A stretch of 64,000 nucleotides of DNA from Chloroflexota bacterium. Lineage in GTDB: Bacteria > Chloroflexota > UBA6077 > JACCZL01. Shown here in pieces: positions 59,509-64,000 of the stretch. The translations under genes were made by a program, and so were the position numbers. Every line of letters begins with the position of its first letter. Within the stretch, counting starts at the first letter, position 1. The stretch covers positions 1-64,000 of the forward strand of contig JADLFM010000145.1 of NCBI GenBank assembly GCA_020845495.1, written 5' to 3'. The notes under the pieces were generated by a model. It ran no database searches, was not told where the DNA came from, and worked only from the letters and a program-made list of their open reading frames with translations.

Positions 59509-61101
59509 ATGATGACCCCGGCCGCCTCGGGACCCGCTCCGCCTCCCTCGGTCGAATCGCCCGCTGCCTCCGAGCAGTCCCGGTTGCTGCGGCTCGGGCT
59601 GAGAGGGCTGCTCGTGGCGCTGACGCTGCTGGCGCTCGCCGTTCGCCTCAACGGCCTGTTCCAGCCGGATGGCGACCTGGGAACCGACGAGGCACGGCTG
59701 GGGCTTGCCGCTGATGGCGTCCTGGCGACCGGCCTGCCGGTCCTCCCGTCCGGCCAGGTTTACCTGCGCGGCCTCGTCACGACCTACGCTATCGCGCCGA
59801 GCTTCGCACTCTTTGGGCGGCACGACTGGTCCGCGCGTCTGCCAAGTGCTCTGGCTGGCACGTTGCTGGTTCCGGTGATCTTCCTGTTCGGCCGGAGCGT
59901 CGCCGGTACGGCAGCCGGGCTTGTCGCGGCAACACTGGTCGTAGTGGCCGAGCCGCTCGTCGAGTGGTCTCGGCAGGCGTGGCCGCCGTCGACGTTCCTG
60001 TTGCTCTTTACGCTCGCGGCCTGGGCCGCCTACCGTGGTTTCGGCCGCGACGAGGTGCGCTGGCAACCCCGAGCCGCGCTGCTGTTCCTGGTGGCGCTGC
60101 TGGCCTATGAGTTCGCCTTCTTGCTGCTGCTGGGTGTCGGGCTGTACCTGGGTGCACGCCTGCTGCGGCGTGACGTTGGCTGGTGGCACGGACGTACGAC
60201 TGTGACGGCACTGGCGATCGTGACCGTGTCCCTCGCCGTGGCTGGGGTATTCGGCCTGGAGTTGCGCGCCGACTCCCTGGCCGGCGCGGACGCCGAATTC
60301 CGCCACTACTTCACACCGGGCCTGCACCTCTACGGCTTCGCGTACTACCTGGTGGAGGTCTGGCGGCCCTATGTCCCGCTGCTGCTGCTCGTGCCGGCTG
60401 GCTGGCTGTGGTGCCGGCTGGCCGGCGCCCGACCGCCAGACGGGTTGGGGTTCGTGCTGGCATTGCTGGTGGTCGCGCTGGCCGTTCCGGCGTTCGGCAT
60501 CCAGCGCAAACTGGAGCCGCATTACGGTCTGGCAGTCGTGCCGTTGATCGGAGTGGCGGCTGGCTGGGGTATTGCAGCGCTCGGGCAGACGACCGACTCG
60601 TTGTCGCGTCGCCGCGAGAGGTGGCTGACTGGAGCCGTGGCGCTGGCTGCGCTCGCGCTCGTGCTGCGGGTAGACGCCGCGGCCGCCGCACGGGTCGACG
60701 CGCCGTCGCGCGCGCCGACCTGGCTCGAGCAGTTACGGGCGCAGGGCTGGCAGCCGGACGAGCTCGTCTTTGCCGAGGCGCCGCTGGTGGCCCAGTTCTA
60801 CCTGGGCCGCGCCGATTTCTACATCCAGCCGGACAACTTTGAGCGGTATGCCCGGCAGGACGGCGTGGTTGACCGGTCGCTCTACACGAACGCGATCTTG
60901 CTACGGGCGCCAGGCGATTTCGCGCGGCAGGTCGTCCAGGCGCACCCCGGCGAAACGCTCTGGGTCATCGGCAAGGACGACCGGCTGCCGCGTTTGACGA
61001 CGCAGCTGGAGCCGTCCGTATGGTCCTGGATTCAAGAGCGCTCCGGCGTGCGTCGCCCAACGCGCGGATGGTGGCTCATGCGCCTGCATCTGCCGGGATA
61101 G
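59509..61101 (+). CDS. GT39-family-like membrane glycosyltransferase
   Basis: 530 residues from ATG 59509 (ATG 59512 also possible). After a 30-residue cytoplasmic leader, helix 1 is LLVALTLLALAVRLNGLF, followed by the acidic motif DGDLGTDEARLGLAADGVLA. The DE pair and Arg match the catalytic loop of GT39/ArnT-like proteins. About 10 membrane segments follow. The second loop carries EPLVEWSRQAWPPSTFLLLF, resembling the 'SR...YS/P' motif of the ArnT branch. The C-terminal 110 residues are extracytoplasmic and short (QFYLGRADFYIQPDNFERYA). The gene ends with a compact hairpin and is convergent with sufU. Confidence 0.8.
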   Translation: MMTPAASGPAPPPSVESPAASEQSRLLRLGLRGLLVALTLLALAVRLNGLFQPDGDLGTDEARLGLAADGVLATGLPVLPSGQVYLRGLVTTYAIAPSFALFGRHDWSARLPSALAGTLLVPVIFLFGRSVAGTAAGLVAATLVVVAEPLVEWSRQAWPPSTFLLLFTLAAWAAYRGFGRDEVRWQPRAALLFLVALLAYEFAFLLLLGVGLYLGARLLRRDVGWWHGRTTVTALAIVTVSLAVAGVFGLELRADSLAGADAEFRHYFTPGLHLYGFAYYLVEVWRPYVPLLLLVPAGWLWCRLAGARPPDGLGFVLALLVVALAVPAFGIQRKLEPHYGLAVVPLIGVAAGWGIAALGQTTDSLSRRRERWLTGAVALAALALVLRVDAAAAARVDAPSRAPTWLEQLRAQGWQPDELVFAEAPLVAQFYLGRADFYIQPDNFERYARQDGVVDRSLYTNAILLRAPGDFARQVVQAHPGETLWVIGKDDRLPRLTTQLEPSVWSWIQERSGVRRPTRGWWLMRLHLPG

Positions 61102-61125
61102 GCCGGCCTGCCGGACAGGCCGGCC
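61101..61125. terminator. compact hairpin after the GT39-like gene
   Basis: GGCCGGCCTG (61101-61110) pairs with CAGGCCGGCC (61116-61125) around CCGGA. The first base is the last base of the TAG stop. It lies between convergent genes and could stop transcription from either side. Confidence 0.65.
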
Positions 61126-61162
61126 GAGGTTGCCGGGTCGGGATTGCCGGGCCGGGGTCAGT

Positions 61163-61621
61163 TCAGGCGGATCGCGCCCCGTTGAGATCCGTAGCCCTCT
61201 CGCGCTCCCGAGCCCTCTCGCGCTCCAGTTCCCCGAGGATCTGGTCCTTGCGGTATTGCTGGACCGCGCCCTTGAGCGTTCCAATCCCGACGGTTGCGCA
61301 GCGGATCCGGCTCGTGACGACGTCGCGGCCCATCTCGTCGATCATGTCGTCAGTGCTGGCCGACTCGATCTCTTCGAGCGGCTGGCCTTCGTACTTCTCG
61401 GCGACCATCGAGGCGCCAGCCTGGCTGATCGTGCAGCCCTGCCCCTCGAAGCGGATCTTCTTGGCGATGCCATCCTCGACCTTGACGTGCATCGTGACGA
61501 CGTCGCCGCAGCCGGGGTTGCCGCCGCTCACTGTGACGGTCGCGTCGTCGAGCCGCCCCTTGTTGCGCGGACTCTGGTAGTAGTCAATCAAGTTGTCGAT
61601 GAAGGCTTGACGGTCGAACAC
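61163..61621 (-). CDS. sufU: SufU-type Fe-S cluster assembly / sulfur-transfer protein
   Basis: 152 residues from GTG 61621, chosen because GAGG is spaced eight bases before it; the open frame extends to 61705 but that part overlaps the promoter and hairpin region. The three conserved cysteines are Cys38 (GNPGCGD, with Asp40), Cys63 (GQGCTIS) and Cys108 (RIRCATVG), the zinc/sulfur-binding set of SufU/IscU. The insertion after Cys63 typical of SufU is present (EKYEGQPLEEIESASTDDMI). The C-terminal tail is Glu/Arg-rich and coiled-coil-like. It should accept persulfide sulfur from a cysteine desulfurase. The sulfurtransferase gene lies just upstream on the same strand. No sufS, sufB or sufD is in the window. 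Confidence 0.88.
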   Translation of the reverse strand: MFDRQAFIDNLIDYYQSPRNKGRLDDATVTVSGGNPGCGDVVTMHVKVEDGIAKKIRFEGQGCTISQAGASMVAEKYEGQPLEEIESASTDDMIDEMGRDVVTSRIRCATVGIGTLKGAVQQYRKDQILGELERERARERERATDLNGARSA

Positions 61622-61695
61622 TGGCACATCCTCGAGCGGGTCGAAGGTTGAAGGGCAGACGAACACGTACCTACAAGAAGGATACCAAGGGGGGT

Positions 61696-61728
61696 AGCCG
61701 CTCACCCCTCAGTTGGGAGTGAGCGGCT
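61696..61728 (-). terminator. hairpin between the sulfurtransferase and sufU genes
   Basis: AGCCGCTCAC (61696-61705) pairs with GTGAGCGGCT (61719-61728), with a further C/G-rich extension inside the loop. It begins five bases after the sulfurtransferase stop on the minus strand. It would terminate that transcript or uncouple the two genes; no T-run follows. Confidence 0.6.
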
Positions 61729-61733
61729 GCCGG

Positions 61734-62594
61734 TCAGGCGCCCGCGCCCTTCTCGATTGGCACCCGGACCAGGCTACCCCACTCGGTCCACGAGCCGTCG
61801 TAGTTGCGGACCTCTGGGTAGCCGAGCAGTTGGGTCAGGACGAACCAGGTATGCGCCGAGCGCTCGCCAATACGGCAGTAGGCGATGACCTGCCTGTCCG
61901 GGGTAATGCCCCTGGCGCCATAGATCTGGCGCAGTTCCTCGGCAGATTTGAACGTCCCGTTCTCGTTCGCGGCGGTTCCCCAGGGGATGTTCTTCGCGCC
62001 AGGGACGTGCCCACCCCGCATCGCCCCCTCCTGGGGATACCCCTCCATGTGGAGCTTCTCGCCAGTGTACTCGGCAGGAGAGCGGACGTCGATCAGTGCG
62101 CACCCCTGGTCGCTGAGCGTCTTCAGGACGTCGTCACGGTAGGCCCGCAGTTTCGGGTCCGGCTCCCTGGCCGTGTAGGTGGTGGCCGGGAAACTCGGCA
62201 CGTCGCGCGTAAGAGCCCGGCCCTCGGCGATCCACTTCGCCCGGCCGCCGTTCACGATCAGGGCCTTCTCGTGGCCGTAGTACCTGAACAGCCAGAAGCT
62301 GTACGCGGCGTACCAGTTGTTCTTGTCGCCGTAGAACACCACCGTCGTATCGTTGGCGATGCCCCAGCGCGACATCAACTGCTCGAAGCCGGCCTTGTCA
62401 ACGAAGTCGCGGCTCAGCGGATCCTGTACGTCGACCAGCCAGTCCAGCTTGACGGCGCCGGGGACATGGCCTTGCTCGTAGAGCAGAATGTCTTCGTCAG
62501 CCTCGACGATGCGCAGGTTCTGGTCGTTCAAATGCTCGGCAAGCCAATCGGTCTCGACCAGCACCTCGGGGTGGGCATACGTGTTCGCTGCCAT
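61734..62594 (-). CDS. two-domain sulfurtransferase (thiosulfate/3-mercaptopyruvate type)
   Basis: 286 residues from ATG 62594. Two rhodanese domains: the first (about 10-125) has Asp90 in the place of the active-site Cys ([10 protein letters not shown]), so it is structural. The second (about 150-280) has Cys240 in the loop [14 protein letters not shown]. The CRIGERS loop differs from CRxGxT (rhodanese) and CGSGVT (mercaptopyruvate type), as in SseA-like actinobacterial proteins. The enzyme should move sulfane sulfur from thiosulfate or a mercapto acid to an acceptor thiol. Cytosolic, with no signal. Pairing with sufU suggests supply of sulfur for Fe-S cluster or other sulfur use. A good promoter lies at 62654-62682. 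Confidence 0.9.
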   Translation of the reverse strand: MAANTYAHPEVLVETDWLAEHLNDQNLRIVEADEDILLYEQGHVPGAVKLDWLVDVQDPLSRDFVDKAGFEQLMSRWGIANDTTVVFYGDKNNWYAAYSFWLFRYYGHEKALIVNGGRAKWIAEGRALTRDVPSFPATTYTAREPDPKLRAYRDDVLKTLSDQGCALIDVRSPAEYTGEKLHMEGYPQEGAMRGGHVPGAKNIPWGTAANENGTFKSAEELRQIYGARGITPDRQVIAYCRIGERSAHTWFVLTQLLGYPEVRNYDGSWTEWGSLVRVPIEKGAGA

Positions 62595-62653
62595 CTGTCT
62601 CTCACCCTCAGCAAGTGGCAGTGCGGCCCCTTGACCGCACCAGCCTCACTGGT

Positions 62654-62682
62654 ATGATAGCTTTGTCCTAATTGTCGGTCAA
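62654..62682 (-). promoter_or_regulatory. sigma-70-type promoter of the sulfurtransferase gene
   Basis: On the minus strand TTGACC (complement of 62677-62682) and TATCAT (complement of 62654-62659) are spaced by exactly 17 bases. The predicted start near 62647 gives a 5' leader of about 50 bases before ATG 62594. Confidence 0.7.
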
Positions 62683-63086
62683 CAAAGTCGGATAGATCCA
62701 GGTCTCAGCCTGGAGGGACAGGACCGGTGATGGGATATCTGGAGCAGACTGACTCGAATCTCGCAACCATGCGAATGAGCCCGTTGTATCATCCGCCGTA
62801 CATGCGCCGTGAAGGAGGCCCGCCCGTCGGCCAACCGGCCTGCGGGCGTCTGAACCACCATGCCGATGCACGATAGGTGCCAGTGCGTTGGGAATGGTCG
62901 CGGCGTCACCCCTCCTGACTGGCCGTCGTTACGATTATCGATGCGATACTTCCGCACGCCCTGGGCCAGAGATCTCCGTTCTCCCGAGCGAGCGGCCACC
63001 TTCTGGAGCACGCGCACAAGCGCATCGCGCGTTGGACGGGCCTGCCCGAGGCGCTGCGCTCTTCGCCGTAGATGAGGAGCCGCATC
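62683..63086. other. gene-free stretch between the sulfurtransferase and diguanylate cyclase genes
   Basis: About 400 bases with only shadow frames. A TAG at 63069-63071 closes the cyclase frame upstream, so that gene cannot begin earlier. GAGGAG at 63074-63079 is its ribosome binding site. Nothing else was recognised. Confidence 0.45.
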
Positions 63087-64000
63087 GTGCTTCAGCCGGC
63101 CCAACGCCGCCTTCGACAGTGGGCGGAGGGCGCGATGCGCGCCGATCTCGCACAACTTCGACGGAGCATCAAGCGCCTCTTGCCGGAGGACCGAGTACTA
63201 CCTGAAGGAGTGTGGGAGCGCCGTCACACCGCACTCGTGACGCTACTCTGGCTGCACGCTATTGCGTTGGCAGTGTACGAAGCGCTGACGGGGCCGACGC
63301 TCGAGCACGCCCTGATTGACGGGGGCACGCTCGTCGCAGCGGCGGTCCTCGCCGGCAGGTCGTGTTTCTCGCGGCATATCCGAGCCGGCGCGGCCAGTTT
63401 CGGGCTAGTCAGCGCGTCAGCATTGCTGGTGCACCTGTCTGGCGGCTACATCGAGATCCACTTTTACTTCTTCGTCGTCATCACTCTGATAGCGCTGTAC
63501 CAGGACTGGACGCCGTTCCTGGTGGCGGTCAGCTACGTGGTGTTGCACCACGGGGTCCTCGGCGTTCTCGATCCGACCTCGGTCTACAACCATCCGGCTG
63601 CCCTGGAGCACCCCTTTATCTGGATGCTGATCCACGGCGGCTTCGTCCTGGCGGCGAGTGCGGCGAGCCTGCTGATGTGGCGATTGAACGAGCACCAAAC
63701 GCTCTACGATCCATTGACGAATCTGGCCAATCGCGCCCTGTTCATGGATCGCGTCGAGCATGCCCTCACGCACGGCGGTCACCAGGCTCGCTCGATCGCC
63801 ATGCTCTTCCTCGACCTCGACCATTTCAAGGGTGTCAACGATGGCGGCGGCCACTCGGCCGGCGACCTGATCCTGCGTGCGGTAGCCGATCGCCTGCGCG
63901 GGTGCGTTCGGGCCGTCGACACCGTCGCGCGGTTGGGTGGTGACGAGTTCGGCATCCTGCTCGAAGACGTCCGTGACGTACGGGATGCGGCCCGGATGGC
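63087..64000 (+). CDS. membrane diguanylate cyclase (GGDEF), cut by the window end
   Basis: At least 304 residues from GTG 63087, with GAGGAG seven bases upstream; ATG 63072 directly after a stop is the longer option. The N-terminal 40 residues are cytoplasmic and basic. Then come about five to six membrane segments (about 45-190) with histidines (HFYFFVVITLIALYQDW; VVLHHGVLGVLDP) that make a small membrane sensor. The GGDEF domain starts at TLYDPLTNLANRALFMDRVE, with FLDLDHFKGVND and the active-site RLGGDEFGILL. The inhibitory site RAVD lies five residues before GGDEF, so product feedback is expected. It should make cyclic di-GMP in response to an unknown signal. The rest of the gene, possibly an EAL domain, lies beyond 64000. 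Confidence 0.88.
   Translation, partial: MLQPAQRRLRQWAEGAMRADLAQLRRSIKRLLPEDRVLPEGVWERRHTALVTLLWLHAIALAVYEALTGPTLEHALIDGGTLVAAAVLAGRSCFSRHIRAGAASFGLVSASALLVHLSGGYIEIHFYFFVVITLIALYQDWTPFLVAVSYVVLHHGVLGVLDPTSVYNHPAALEHPFIWMLIHGGFVLAASAASLLMWRLNEHQTLYDPLTNLANRALFMDRVEHALTHGGHQARSIAMLFLDLDHFKGVNDGGGHSAGDLILRAVADRLRGCVRAVDTVARLGGDEFGILLEDVRDVRDAARM

Noticed and set aside
58837..60522. A 561-codon minus-strand frame across two GT39-like genes
   Set aside because: It crosses a terminator and two real genes and is Gln/Arg-rich without motifs.

Overview
The window is strongly GC-rich. Its content is long polytopic GT39-like and YfhO-like membrane proteins, Tat-lipoprotein solute-binding proteins of the SBP_bac_5 type, a MoxR/DUF58/VWA operon, SufU, and frequent GTG and TTG starts. 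This combination suggests a Chloroflexota bacterium, perhaps of the Thermomicrobia or an uncultured relative. That placement is an inference from gene content; no rRNA or other marker gene is present. No tRNA, rRNA, CRISPR array or intact insertion sequence was found.

Layout. (1) 0-2.3 kb: the tail of an unknown ORF, a class III cyclase remnant, and two Tat-exported proteins (a double carboxymuconolactone-decarboxylase-like protein and a cupin). (2) 2.3-10.6 kb: an envelope-stress block with an OmpR-type regulator, histidine kinase, HtrA protease, MoxR ATPase, DUF58 protein, VWA protein and a lipoprotein amidase. (3) 10.7-14.6 kb: a scrambled stretch with two truncated aldo/keto reductases, an alcohol dehydrogenase tail, DUF2255, a Tat-exported flavodoxin, LtrA and an IS5-type transposase scrap. 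(4) 14.6-24.2 kb: a catabolic and uptake region with a GntR/FCD regulator, two paralogous oligopeptide/oligosaccharide-type binding proteins, an AraC regulator, a phytanoyl-CoA-dioxygenase-like enzyme and two permeases, without ATPases. (5) 24.5-36.5 kb: a GT2 and a GT4 glycosyltransferase, a methyltransferase, NAD synthetase, a large secreted beta-sandwich protein, a sulfatase, an EEP-fold hydrolase, a Gfo/Idh/MocA oxidoreductase and a DPM-like GT2. (6) 36.9-61.1 kb: nine large membrane proteins, most resembling lipid-phospho-sugar-dependent GT39/ArnT-type glycosyltransferases or YfhO. Among them are a zinc-ribbon methyltransferase, a DUF922 metalloprotease-like protein, an Asp/Ser-rich repeat protein with Ca-binding-like loops, and an 85-residue hypothetical. 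(7) 61.1-64 kb: SufU and a two-domain sulfurtransferase, then a membrane diguanylate cyclase cut by the window edge.

How the genes may work together. The DPM-like GT2 would make a lipid-linked sugar. The GT39-like proteins could then transfer sugars outside the membrane to glycolipids, secreted proteins or an envelope polymer, and the secreted repeat and beta-sandwich proteins are possible acceptors or surface structures. No polymerase, flippase or oligosaccharide transporter is visible here, so the product is unknown.

Noteworthy structure. A decayed second copy of the GT2 gene and its leader is fused in frame to a membrane-protein gene at 39.3-39.8 kb. A 107-bp identical tract is shared by the two binding-protein genes. 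Two large membrane-protein genes overlap head to head at 57.25-57.30 kb. An 11-bp-phased repeat array and a palindrome precede the response regulator. A four-copy 45-bp repeat lies inside the acidic secreted protein.
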